A stretch of 10,657 nucleotides of DNA from Merdiplasma sp905207905 (GCA_902475025.1 CABRXX010000081.1:1-10657), one strand, 5' to 3'. Counted from the first letter of the stretch, positions 1-7,719 are shown. The notes: a model not told the origin generated them from the letters alone. Numbers and translations are program-made.

Positions 1-105
1 GCGGGAATTCATAGTCACCCGGACAACCTCCGTCTGACCCATCAATTCCCGCAGATCCTCCTGAAGCACAAGCCCTGGAAACACATCATAAAAGGCTTTT
101 GCCAT
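1..105 (-). CDS. polC: DNA polymerase III PolC-type alpha subunit, N-terminal fragment (runs off the window)
   Basis: Only the first 35 codons are in the window; the gene continues past position 1. PolC is the Gram-positive replicative DNA polymerase with an embedded 3'-5' exonuclease. The visible N-terminus has the pattern K-x-F-x-D-V-F-P-x-L followed by a charged helix, which resembles the start of clostridial PolC proteins. The ATG at 105-103 lies 2 bp after the ispG stop codon. Its ribosome binding site (GGAG, within the last ispG codons) is therefore coupled to ispG translation. An ispG-polC junction is a known gene order in Clostridia and supports the call. Since no catalytic domain is visible, the identification rests on a short N-terminus plus context. 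Confidence 0.72.
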   Translation of the reverse strand, partial: MAKAFYDVFPGLVLQEDLRELMGQTEVVRVTMNSR

Positions 106-107
106 GA

Positions 108-1163
108 TTATTCACTCCAGTTTTCCAATTCCTTCCGCAAAGCTGTAAGAAGCTGATCCTCCGGCACTTTGCGAATCACCTCTCCCTTTTTGATAAGAAG
201 TCCTTCCCCTTTTCCGCCGGCAATGCCAATATCTGCTTCCTTGGCTTCCCCAGGCCCATTTACTACACAGCCCATCACAGCCACCTTCAAATTCAGAGGA
301 ATGTCCGCTACCATCGTTTCCACCTGATTAGCCAGACCAATCAGATCAATCTGCGTGCGCCCGCAGGTAGGACAGGATACCACCTCAATACCGCCGCTGC
401 GAAGTCCCAGGGTCTTTAAAATCAATTTTCCTGCCTTCACCTCTTCCATAGGATCTCCGGTGAGAGAAACCCGAATGGTATCCCCGATACCCTGAGACAA
501 GATGATGCCAAGCCCTACGGAAGATTTGATGGTTCCTGACAGCAGCGTTCCCGCCTCTGTAATACCCACATGAAGAGGATACTCTGTCTGAGAGGCAATC
601 AGCTCATGAGCCTTGGCGCACATCAGAACATCTGAAGACTTAATACTGATCACCAGATTATCGTACCCCATATCTTCAATCCCGGCCACCTGCTGCAAAG
701 CGCTCTCCACCAGTCCCTCTGCTGTGACGCCGGAATATTTCTCCAGGATTTCCTTCTCCAGGGAACCGCTGTTTACCCCTACACGAATGGGAATGCCTCT
801 CTCCTTGGCAGCAGAGACCACGGCCAACACCCGTTCTCTGCTGCCGATATTTCCCGGATTGATCCGGATCTTATCCGCACCGTTTTCAATGGCAGCAATG
901 GCCAGTTTATAATCAAAATGAATGTCCGCCACCAGCGGAATGGAGATCTGGTTCTTGATCTCCTTCAACGCTCTGGCCGCCTCCATGGTAGGCACAGCGC
1001 AGCGGATAATCTCACAGCCGGCTGCTGCCAGCCGATTGATCTGAGCCACTGTGGCCTCCACATCCTCTGTCCTTGTATTGGTCATGGACTGAATCAGAAT
1101 GGGGCTGCCCCCTCCAATCACTTTATCTCCGATATGAATTTTTCTAGTACAATCACGAAACAT
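108..1163 (-). CDS. ispG: 4-hydroxy-3-methylbut-2-en-1-yl diphosphate synthase (flavodoxin), IspG/GcpE
   Basis: IspG is a cytosolic [4Fe-4S] enzyme that converts methylerythritol cyclodiphosphate to HMBPP, the penultimate step of the MEP isoprenoid pathway. The protein is 351 aa, normal for the compact bacterial form. It has the N-terminal TIM-barrel signature (GGGSPILIQSMTNTRTEDV) and the conserved INPGNIG segment. The cluster ligands lie in CPTCGR (Cys264, Cys267) and MGCVVNGPGE (Cys299, Glu306), matching the E. coli Cys270/273/305 and Glu312 layout. I chose the ATG at 1163 because GGAGG sits 6 bases upstream. An in-frame ATG at 1169 abuts that site, and a TTG at 1196 has none. The gene is preceded by ppk (36-bp gap) and followed at once by polC. 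No dxr or rseP is seen next to it, although they are its usual clostridial neighbours. Confidence 0.96.
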   Translation of the reverse strand: MFRDCTRKIHIGDKVIGGGSPILIQSMTNTRTEDVEATVAQINRLAAAGCEIIRCAVPTMEAARALKEIKNQISIPLVADIHFDYKLAIAAIENGADKIRINPGNIGSRERVLAVVSAAKERGIPIRVGVNSGSLEKEILEKYSGVTAEGLVESALQQVAGIEDMGYDNLVISIKSSDVLMCAKAHELIASQTEYPLHVGITEAGTLLSGTIKSSVGLGIILSQGIGDTIRVSLTGDPMEEVKAGKLILKTLGLRSGGIEVVSCPTCGRTQIDLIGLANQVETMVADIPLNLKVAVMGCVVNGPGEAKEADIGIAGGKGEGLLIKKGEVIRKVPEDQLLTALRKELENWSE

Positions 1164-1169
1164 ATGCAT

Positions 1170-1174
1170 CCTCC
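1170..1174 (-). promoter_or_regulatory. Shine-Dalgarno site that fixes the ispG start
   Basis: GGAGG on the minus strand, six bases before the ATG at 1163. It lies downstream of the TTG at 1196 and touches the ATG at 1169, so translation most likely begins at 1163. Confidence 0.8.
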
Positions 1175-1199
1175 ATTTTCCGAAACTGTCAGTCAACTG

Positions 1200-3326
1200 C
1201 TACTCGGAAGGCTCCGCAGGGATAAACACCCGGCTTAAGGCAGGATCTGCCTCCCGCTTTGCCCGTTCTCTGGCTTCCTCGCAGAAATAAGCCTGCGCCC
1301 CCAAAAGAGCCTTTCCCCTCTTATCAATCTTCTCATATACATTGTCCGAATTCAGCTCATGAGCTTTTAAGGTATCTGCCAGCTGAATATCCAGAATATG
1401 CTTTACTTCCTCTTTCAAATCCGGATCCTCCACCGGGAACAGAATCTCCACTCGTTTATCCAGATTCCTGGGCATCCAGTCCGCGCTTCCCATGTAGACC
1501 TCCTCCTGATCGCCGTTTTGGAAATAAAAGATCCGGCTGTGTTCCAGAAAAGTACCTACCAGAGAGCGCACGGTGATATGTTCACTCACTTTTGGAATTC
1601 CTACCTTGAGGCAGCAGATGCCGCGGATAATCAGATCAATCTTTACCCCTGCGGCAGAGGCCTCATACAGCGCTTCTATAATCTCCCTGTCGCAGAGAGA
1701 ATTCATCTTTGCCACAATCCTGGCCGGCCGTCCTGCCCTGGCATGATCTGCTTCCCTCCGGATCAGCATAAGGAATTTATTCCGCAGCCAAATGGGAGCC
1801 AGCACCAGACGGTTCCACCGCTTTGGCTCCGAATATCCGGACAGCATATTAAACACAGCCGTTGCATCCTCTCCAATCACTTCCGAACAGGTCATGATAC
1901 CGCAGTCGGTATACAGCTTGGCAGTGGAATCGTTATAATTTCCTGTACCCAGATGAACGTACCGCCGAATCCCATCCTCCTCTCTGCGTACCACCAGAGT
2001 AATCTTGCTGTGGGTCTTTAAACCCACCAGACCGTAAATTACATGACAGCCCGCTTTCTCCAGCATCTTGGCCCAAATAATATTGTTCTCCTCATCAAAT
2101 CTGGCCTTCAGCTCCACCAGCACGGACACCTGCTTGCCGTTCTCCGCAGCCTGCGCCAGGGCAGCCACAATAGGCGAATGACCGCTGACCCTATACAACG
2201 TCTGCTTGATAGCCAGTACCTGTGGATCCTTTGACGCTTTCCGCACAAAATCCACCACCGGATCAAAGCTTACATAAGGATGATGCAGGAAAATATCTTT
2301 TTTCCGAATAGCGGCAAAAATATCCGGCTCTTCCATCAGCGCCGGTATGGGCTGAGGCTTGTAGGGCGGTGTTTTTAAATGATCAAATCCCTCCATCCCA
2401 TACATCTTCATCAGAAAAGTGAGATCCAAAGGACCATTGATCGAATAGATCTCCTCTGACTTTACTGCAAACTCTTTTTTCAGGATCTTCAGCAGTTTTT
2501 CATCCATCTTATCCTCGATCTCCAGACGAATCACCTCGCCCCATTGCCGCTTCTTTAACTGCTTCTGGATCTCTTTTAAAAGGTCTGAGGCCTCATCCTC
2601 ATCAATGGTCAGATCCGCATTCCGCATGATCCGGTAGGGATGAGCGCTCACCACATCATAATTTAAAAACAGCTTCTCAATATTCCGCTCAATCACTTCT
2701 TCCAGCAGGATGCCTGCACGCTTTCCCGGCTCCTTCCCCGGAAGCTCAATCACTCTGGGAAGTACTGCCGGAACCTGAACTGTGGCAAATTCTGCTTTTT
2801 CCTTAGCTCCCTTTTTTGAGATCAAAGCGCCGATATTCAAAGTTTTGTTTCGAATCAGGGGAAAGGGCCTGGAAGAATCCATGGCCATAGGAGTCAACAC
2901 TGGATATACATTCTCCTCAAAATACCGGTCCACATACGCGCTCTGCTCTTCTGTCAGGGACTCATGGGCCGTCACCATCTCCCATCCTGCGTTTTTCAGG
3001 CTGGGAAGCAGCGATCGGTTGTAGGTAGAGTACTGAAGTCCCACCAGATGGTGAGCTTTCTCCTGAATCTTCTCCAGCTGTTCCTCCGGTTTCATTCCGG
3101 AGATATCCGGCTTTGCGTATCTGGCATGAACCATATCTTTTAAAGAAGCCACCCGGATCATAAAAAACTCATCCAGATTGGAGGCCGTGATACTTAAAAA
3201 CTTCAACCGTTCAAAAAGAGGATTGGTCTTGTCTCTGGCCTCACCTAAAATACGCATATTAAAATCCAGCCAGCTTAATTCCCGGTTGGTGTAATATTCC
3301 GGTTTTGTGTAATCTATGGATGCCAT
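1200..3326 (-). CDS. ppk: polyphosphate kinase 1
   Basis: PPK1 reversibly transfers the gamma-phosphate of ATP onto long-chain inorganic polyphosphate. The 708-aa length is typical. The order is the N domain (NRELSWLDFNMRIL, residues 14-27), the head domain, and then two phospholipase-D-like catalytic domains. Visible signatures include KQTLYRVSG (374-382), VELKARFDEENNI (404-416), HLGTGNYN (458-465) and YMGSADWMPRNLD (611-623). His439 in KTHSK is the expected phosphohistidine, and His596 in EHSR is the second conserved histidine; they correspond to E. coli His435 and His592. The start at 3326 has AGGAGG eight bases upstream, which overlaps the stop codon of the preceding Ppx-like gene, so the two genes are probably translationally coupled. 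Pairing with a Ppx/GppA-family gene is a common polyphosphate arrangement. All key residues look intact. Confidence 0.97.
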   Translation of the reverse strand: MASIDYTKPEYYTNRELSWLDFNMRILGEARDKTNPLFERLKFLSITASNLDEFFMIRVASLKDMVHARYAKPDISGMKPEEQLEKIQEKAHHLVGLQYSTYNRSLLPSLKNAGWEMVTAHESLTEEQSAYVDRYFEENVYPVLTPMAMDSSRPFPLIRNKTLNIGALISKKGAKEKAEFATVQVPAVLPRVIELPGKEPGKRAGILLEEVIERNIEKLFLNYDVVSAHPYRIMRNADLTIDEDEASDLLKEIQKQLKKRQWGEVIRLEIEDKMDEKLLKILKKEFAVKSEEIYSINGPLDLTFLMKMYGMEGFDHLKTPPYKPQPIPALMEEPDIFAAIRKKDIFLHHPYVSFDPVVDFVRKASKDPQVLAIKQTLYRVSGHSPIVAALAQAAENGKQVSVLVELKARFDEENNIIWAKMLEKAGCHVIYGLVGLKTHSKITLVVRREEDGIRRYVHLGTGNYNDSTAKLYTDCGIMTCSEVIGEDATAVFNMLSGYSEPKRWNRLVLAPIWLRNKFLMLIRREADHARAGRPARIVAKMNSLCDREIIEALYEASAAGVKIDLIIRGICCLKVGIPKVSEHITVRSLVGTFLEHSRIFYFQNGDQEEVYMGSADWMPRNLDKRVEILFPVEDPDLKEEVKHILDIQLADTLKAHELNSDNVYEKIDKRGKALLGAQAYFCEEARERAKREADPALSRVFIPAEPSE

Positions 3327-3338
3327 CTTCCCTTCCTC

Positions 3339-4883
3339 CTATATTTTCTTTTTCTGTTTAATCACCGGATGCACATTGAACACTTCTTCAAAAAACTCTA
3401 CCTTTTCCTCCAGGGTTCCCTTTTCCAGCGTTAGATCTTCCTGCGTATTTACCACAATCGCCAGAGTATCCTCCCGCAGAGTCACTGTAAAATCCCGGCA
3501 CTTCTGTTTATGGCTCCGGTCCAGGGCATTGGCCACCCGCAAAATGGCGGTAAGCTTGGCAATCACCAGATACTCTTCACGGCTCACATAACTGGCAGCT
3601 GCCAGCTCATCATAATAGCAAAATTCCAGCGTATTGAACCGCACCACATTGGCAATGATCTTCCGCTCAGCATGGGACAGACCGATGATCTCCGTTGCCA
3701 TAATGATATTGTAAGCACACTCTGCCACATCTGCCAGGCTGATATACTTTCCGCAGTTGTGAAGGATCACGGAAACCTGCAAAAGCAGCCGCTCTCTCTG
3801 TCCCAATCCATGAATCTTTTTCATTTTATCGAAAATCTGCAGGGTAATATCCTCCAGATTACGGATATGGGGCATATTACTCTTATATCGTTTTGCAATC
3901 CCCCTGGCAGCGGCAATAATATCTTCATCAAAACTGTGGTTGGAACGAAGCATCTTGTTTGCCACTGCATAATCGTAACACAGCCCGTCATTCAGGCTGA
4001 TATCCGGCAGCCAGATCACCTCAGCCCCGGTCTTCTCCAGCAGGCAGCGGCAAAAGATGGCGGAGGAACCCACAAAAGGAGCCGCATCTGCAGAAATCTC
4101 AAATTCGCCAGTCAGCTCATCCGGGTTCAAGGACACCAGCTTTGGATACACCTCCATAAACTCCTCCCTGCCTATAATCGGGATGGAAAAGCCATCTTCC
4201 TTATTTTTAGTAAGCACCTCCGAAAGCTCATTGTTCAGAAGAATCAAATTTTTGATCTGCCGGTCTTTCTGGTACAGCCTTGCAAAACCATTCATCTCAT
4301 GCTCCATCAGCTCCAGCACCAGCGCTTCAAAATGCTGGTTGTTTTTTGCCATTGGCATAAACCGTTCTCTGGTGCTCACCTTTCCCATACGGATATTCTG
4401 GGTAGTGATCAGCTTGTCATTGTCAAACACAGAGATCTGAACACTGTTTCCACTGATATCTACGATGGCGGTTCCGCTCTGGATAATCGTCTCAAAGGCA
4501 TTGCTCTCTGAGGCAATGCTCTTATAATCCAGGAAGCGCTGTTCGGAATTGCTTAAGATCTCAATCTTCAGTCCGGTTTGCTTCTCGATGTAATCCCTGG
4601 TGATGATCATAGCCCGCAGCTCCCGAAGAGCGCTGGTGGCGCAGAGACGGTAAGCATCTGCCCGATACCCTTCCATCATCCGCTTAAATTCCCGAAGCAC
4701 CTGGCAAAGCTCTTTCACCTTCTCCACCGCCAGCTGTCCCTTGCTGTAAGCATCCACGCCGAGATTAAGTCTGGTGCTCACACAGTCGATCTCTTTCATT
4801 CCCTTTCTGGGAGATACCTGAAAAATTTTCATCTCCGTCTCAGTGGAGCCAATGACAATCGCTGCAAACACTTTCACTGCCAT
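3339..4883 (-). CDS. Ppx/GppA-family protein with C-terminal HD-like domain (exopolyphosphatase-like, altered active site)
   Basis: The 514-aa protein has an ASKHA-fold Ppx/GppA domain (about 1-310) and a helical HD-like domain (about 315-460). Family members release phosphate from polyphosphate or convert pppGpp to ppGpp. Fold signatures visible are CATSALRE (81-88), TG-x-x-I-E-I-L-S-x-S-E (103-114), IVDISGNSVQIS (140-151) and RVANALDRSHKQK (449-461). Several canonical positions differ. The first phosphate loop, normally D-x-G-S-N, reads V10-I-G-S-T. The second, normally DIGGGS, reads DISGNS. The EEAR segment reads E114-Q-R-F. The HD motif is H375-N376. I infer weakened or altered catalysis, or a ligand-sensing role; the fold assignment is firm but the activity is not. 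The start at 4883 has AAGGAG at optimal spacing inside the end of the upstream ATPase gene, with a 3-bp gap. ppk follows 12 bp downstream. Confidence 0.85.
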   Translation of the reverse strand: MAVKVFAAIVIGSTETEMKIFQVSPRKGMKEIDCVSTRLNLGVDAYSKGQLAVEKVKELCQVLREFKRMMEGYRADAYRLCATSALRELRAMIITRDYIEKQTGLKIEILSNSEQRFLDYKSIASESNAFETIIQSGTAIVDISGNSVQISVFDNDKLITTQNIRMGKVSTRERFMPMAKNNQHFEALVLELMEHEMNGFARLYQKDRQIKNLILLNNELSEVLTKNKEDGFSIPIIGREEFMEVYPKLVSLNPDELTGEFEISADAAPFVGSSAIFCRCLLEKTGAEVIWLPDISLNDGLCYDYAVANKMLRSNHSFDEDIIAAARGIAKRYKSNMPHIRNLEDITLQIFDKMKKIHGLGQRERLLLQVSVILHNCGKYISLADVAECAYNIIMATEIIGLSHAERKIIANVVRFNTLEFCYYDELAAASYVSREEYLVIAKLTAILRVANALDRSHKQKCRDFTVTLREDTLAIVVNTQEDLTLEKGTLEEKVEFFEEVFNVHPVIKQKKKI

Positions 4884-4886
4884 AGT

Positions 4887-6230
4887 TTACTCCTTTCCCT
4901 CCGGTATTCCCAGAAGATAATCGATAAACTGCTGTGCTGTGCGTCCTGACAGGCCTCCATGGCTAAGTTCCCATTTGTTGGCCTCCAAAAGCAGCTCCTC
5001 CTCCGGTATCGTCACACCGTGCCGCTTTGCCAGCTCCGTCACAATATTCTGGAACTGTTTTTTATCCGGCGCTCCAAAATAGATGCTGACGCCAAAACGG
5101 TAAACCAAGGACAGCTTCTCCTGCACGGTGTCCGAGGTGTGCATATCCTGCCGGATTCCTTCTTTGTCAGAATAATTTTCCCGTATCAAATGACGGCGGT
5201 TGGAGGTGGCATAGATCAAAATATTGTCCGGCTTTTTCTCCAGCCCCCCTTCGATCACAGCTTTCAGATACTTATATTCTACCTCAAAATCCTCAAAAGA
5301 TAAATCATCCATATAGATAATAAATTTGTAATTTCTGTTTTTGATCTGAGCAATAATATCGTTCAGATCCTGAAACTGATGCTTGTACAGCTCAATAATT
5401 CTCAGCCCCTGATCGTAATAGCGGTTTAAAATCCCCTTGATACTGGAAGATTTTCCGGTACCTGCATCCCCAAAAAGCAGACAATTGTTGGCCCGCCTTC
5501 CCTGGACAAAGGCCTCTGTATTTTCAATGAGCTTTTTCTTTGGGATTTCATATCCCACCAGATCCTCCAGATACACATGAGCTATGTTGGTGATCGGAAC
5601 GATCCGGGCGCCTTCCTCTGTGTGGTTCACCCGAAAGGCCTTATGAAGCCCGAATTTTCCCACACCGAATTCCTTATAAAACTGCTCCATATTCTGTTTA
5701 AACTCTTCCGGCGACTGAGCCTTTGCAAGCGCTGCGCTTAACGTACCGATTCGATCCCGGATCCGCCGGTTAAAGATCTTTCGTTCTCCCTCCGCATTGG
5801 CATAATCCGCCACCATAGAATAAATGGAGACTTGAAGCTCCTCCTCGATTTCCTGGAAATCCCAGGAAAACAGCTCCATAAAAATTTCAAAATCATGAAG
5901 GGCGATCCGGTTGATGCCTCCCTCCACAGCTCCATGGATCTCACAGGCCTTGCTGTAAGCATTTTCATGATACACCAAAAGATAGGTAAGATAACAGTGC
6001 CACAGATTTCCGGAAAATCCATGGGACTCTGCCACCTCGATCAGCTCCTGCATACAGGAAAAATAATCCTTCTGCAGCTGCGCCTTATCATAAGCGGAAA
6101 AACAGTAACCCTCACCTTCCTGCTCCCGCTGCTGATCGGAAAATTCCATATTTAAAAGCACCATTTCCAGACGTCCAAGAAGGCTCTCCTCCTCTGTGCG
6201 GTATAAAATCAGTTCTCCCAGCTTTCCCAT
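4887..6230 (-). CDS. DUF815-family AAA+ ATPase with N-terminal helical extension
   Basis: This is a 447-aa soluble ATP-binding protein. The C-terminal half (about 210-440) matches the DUF815 AAA family (PF05673). It has a lead-in LEDLVGYEIPKK (221-232), Walker A GDAGTGKS (254-261), Walker B FIIYMDD (303-309), sensor-1-like ATSNRRHL (341-348), the family block EKLSLVYRFG (371-380), and a sensor-2-like GLSGR ending at Arg430. Residues 1-205 are mostly predicted helix, have no recognised motif, and carry a tyrosine- and cysteine-rich stretch around 70-100. The substrate of DUF815 proteins is not established to my knowledge. The gene starts 50 bp after pheA and ends 3 bp before the Ppx-like gene, whose ribosome binding site lies in its last codons. 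That close coupling suggests a shared task with the Ppx-like protein and ppk, which is inference. GGGAGGG upstream of 6230 supports the start. Confidence 0.9.
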   Translation of the reverse strand: MGKLGELILYRTEEESLLGRLEMVLLNMEFSDQQREQEGEGYCFSAYDKAQLQKDYFSCMQELIEVAESHGFSGNLWHCYLTYLLVYHENAYSKACEIHGAVEGGINRIALHDFEIFMELFSWDFQEIEEELQVSIYSMVADYANAEGERKIFNRRIRDRIGTLSAALAKAQSPEEFKQNMEQFYKEFGVGKFGLHKAFRVNHTEEGARIVPITNIAHVYLEDLVGYEIPKKKLIENTEAFVQGRRANNCLLFGDAGTGKSSSIKGILNRYYDQGLRIIELYKHQFQDLNDIIAQIKNRNYKFIIYMDDLSFEDFEVEYKYLKAVIEGGLEKKPDNILIYATSNRRHLIRENYSDKEGIRQDMHTSDTVQEKLSLVYRFGVSIYFGAPDKKQFQNIVTELAKRHGVTIPEEELLLEANKWELSHGGLSGRTAQQFIDYLLGIPEGKE

Positions 6231-6280
6231 ACGATATCTTCCCTCCCGTATTTTTCCGTCCTTTTTATGCGAAGTACCAA

Positions 6281-7411
6281 TTAATAGTTACCTAAAATCT
6301 TCATGTTGATGGCCTCTTCCCGAATCCCCCTAAGGGCATTCTTTACGCTGCTGTCATTTAAATTTCCGTCAAAATCAATAAAAAACCGATACTCCCAGTT
6401 CCTGCCGATAATAGGTCTGGATTCAATACGGTTCATATTCAGATTATTATAAATAAAATGTGACAGAATGTTGTAAAGGGAACCGCTGCAGTGCGGAGTC
6501 TCAAAACAGATGCTGATCTTTCGGGCATCTTTCTGAAAAATTCTCTGATTCGTCACAATGATAAAACGAGTGGAGTTGGCTTCATTAAAGTACACATGGT
6601 CTGCCAGTACCTCCAGCCCAAACCGCTTTGCTGCAAAAGCGCTTCCGATGGCCGCCTGATTTTTTTTCTGGTCATCCGCCACCTTTTTCGCTGCCAGGGC
6701 CGTATTATCGTAGGGAACCTGACGCCATTCCGGATGAGCATCCAAAAACTGCTCACACTGAGATAATGCCTGGGGATGGGAGTATACTTCTGTAATATCA
6801 GAAAATCTGGTTCCCGGCAATCCCATGAGCACATGCTCGCATTTTACCACCTGCTCCCCCACAATATAATTTTCAAAATCCACCAGCAGATCGAAATTGT
6901 CCGCCACAATGCCTGCGGAAGAATTTTCAATAGGAAGCACTGCGTAATCTGCCGCCCCTTCTGCAATGGCCTCCATGGCATCCCGGAATCTTTTTACATG
7001 AAAGGAATTAACCGCATCTCCAAAGTAGGCGCACATGGCCGCATGGCTGTAGGCCCCCTCCACTCCCTGAAAAACCACCCGGATATTCTCTTTCTCAATC
7101 TCATCCACTCCGATAAAGGGCAATCTCCCTGCCACCCCGTTTTTAGTCAGAAGCTGATACTGCTTCTTCCGGCTCATGGACATAATCTGACCAAACAGTT
7201 CCGCCACTCCATGGCGATTAAACTCATTGTGGGTCATGGCAGAGAGGGTCTCCAGTTTTGCATGCTCCCGTTCCTTGTCAAAAACTTTCTTTCCTGTATG
7301 AATTTTAAACTCCGCCACCTCTTCGCTGATGGCCATTCGCTGCTCAAACAGCTCTACGATTCTGCTGTCAATCTCATCAATCTGATTTCGAAGTTCCAAT
7401 AAATTTTTCAT
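6281..7411 (-). CDS. pheA: bifunctional chorismate mutase / prephenate dehydratase (P-protein)
   Basis: A 376-aa cytosolic fusion enzyme that makes phenylpyruvate from chorismate via prephenate for phenylalanine synthesis. Domains in order: an AroQ-type chorismate mutase (about 3-85, LLELRNQIDEIDSRIVELF then KVFDKEREH); prephenate dehydratase (about 110-290, with FQGVEGAYSHAA at 114-125, LPIENSSAGIV at 159-169 and the catalytic TRF at 281-283); and an ACT regulatory domain (about 299-372) with the ESRP motif (330-333). The other Phe-binding motif, GALV in E. coli, reads GSLY (310-313). I chose the ATG at 7411 because GAGGAG lies six bases upstream; an in-frame ATG at 7432 would add seven residues but lacks a good site. 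It is the first gene of the leftward cluster. No T-box or leader peptide with a run of Phe codons was seen. Confidence 0.95.
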   Translation of the reverse strand: MKNLLELRNQIDEIDSRIVELFEQRMAISEEVAEFKIHTGKKVFDKEREHAKLETLSAMTHNEFNRHGVAELFGQIMSMSRKKQYQLLTKNGVAGRLPFIGVDEIEKENIRVVFQGVEGAYSHAAMCAYFGDAVNSFHVKRFRDAMEAIAEGAADYAVLPIENSSAGIVADNFDLLVDFENYIVGEQVVKCEHVLMGLPGTRFSDITEVYSHPQALSQCEQFLDAHPEWRQVPYDNTALAAKKVADDQKKNQAAIGSAFAAKRFGLEVLADHVYFNEANSTRFIIVTNQRIFQKDARKISICFETPHCSGSLYNILSHFIYNNLNMNRIESRPIIGRNWEYRFFIDFDGNLNDSSVKNALRGIREEAINMKILGNY

Positions 7412-7417
7412 ACGCTG

Positions 7418-7423
7418 CTCCTC
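7418..7423 (-). promoter_or_regulatory. Shine-Dalgarno site that fixes the pheA start
   Basis: GAGGAG on the minus strand, six bases before the ATG at 7411. The ATG at 7432 lies upstream of this site and has only a loose purine run in front of it, so 7411 is preferred. Confidence 0.65.
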
Positions 7424-7663
7424 TTCTGCCATACATTTTTTCTCTCTGTTTTTCCGTCTCGTCTTTTCCTCTCAGTTTTTGTCAGCCCCACGGTTTTATT
7501 ACAAGCCCCCGCCCATTTGGCTCATAGAAATCGAGCGTATCCGTTTTCTCTTACAACAGCCCCGCTGCCTTCTTGGTTTTCTGATGGTGCAGACAATTCC
7601 CGAATAAAATCTTCCGTTTTTGGACAAACTGATTACTGTTCACACAACATCATCCCGTCAGGT

Positions 7664-7678
7664 GGTTTGAGCCAAACC
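7664..7678. repeat. 15-bp inverted repeat, possible operator
   Basis: GGTTTG and CAAACC arms of six bases separated by AGC form a perfect dyad. It overlaps the candidate -35 region of the rightward membrane-protein gene. It has no T-run, so it is not a terminator. An operator role is inference. Confidence 0.4.
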
Positions 7679-7696
7679 GGGAAACAACCCTATAAA
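7667..7696 (+). promoter_or_regulatory. candidate promoter of the CmpB-like gene
   Basis: TTGAGC (7667-7672), 18-bp spacing, TATAAA (7691-7696). Transcription would begin near 7703 and leave a leader of about 17 nt that still holds the AGGAGG site. The -35 match is only moderate and the leader is very short, so this is tentative. Confidence 0.35.
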
Positions 7697-7719
7697 TTAG
7701 CTATACAGGAGGAACCGAA

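Larger units (their letters stand above)
7412..7719. other. 308-bp divergent intergenic region between pheA and the CmpB-like gene
   Basis: No convincing gene lies here. On the pheA side (about 7433-7480) the plus strand is almost all pyrimidine, so the pheA leader would be purine-rich and largely unstructured. I found no convincing pheA promoter by eye. On the other side are a possible -10 (TATAAA, 7691-7696) and a short dyad (7664-7678) just before the rightward gene. No T-box, riboswitch core or terminator was recognised. Confidence 0.6.

Noticed and set aside
1164..1196. Longer ispG start at a TTG
   Set aside because: There is no ribosome binding site in front of it, and the GGAGG at 1174-1170 clearly serves the ATG at 1163.
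3510..4511. Long plus-strand open frame (333 codons) opposite the Ppx-like gene
   Set aside because: It is antisense to a gene with clear family motifs, has no recognisable domain or good ribosome binding site, and has the His/Leu/Gln-rich composition typical of a shadow frame.
7412..7719. T-box or other amino-acid-responsive riboswitch before pheA
   Set aside because: I looked for the T-box core and an antiterminator/terminator pair and for a leader peptide rich in Phe codons; none is apparent.
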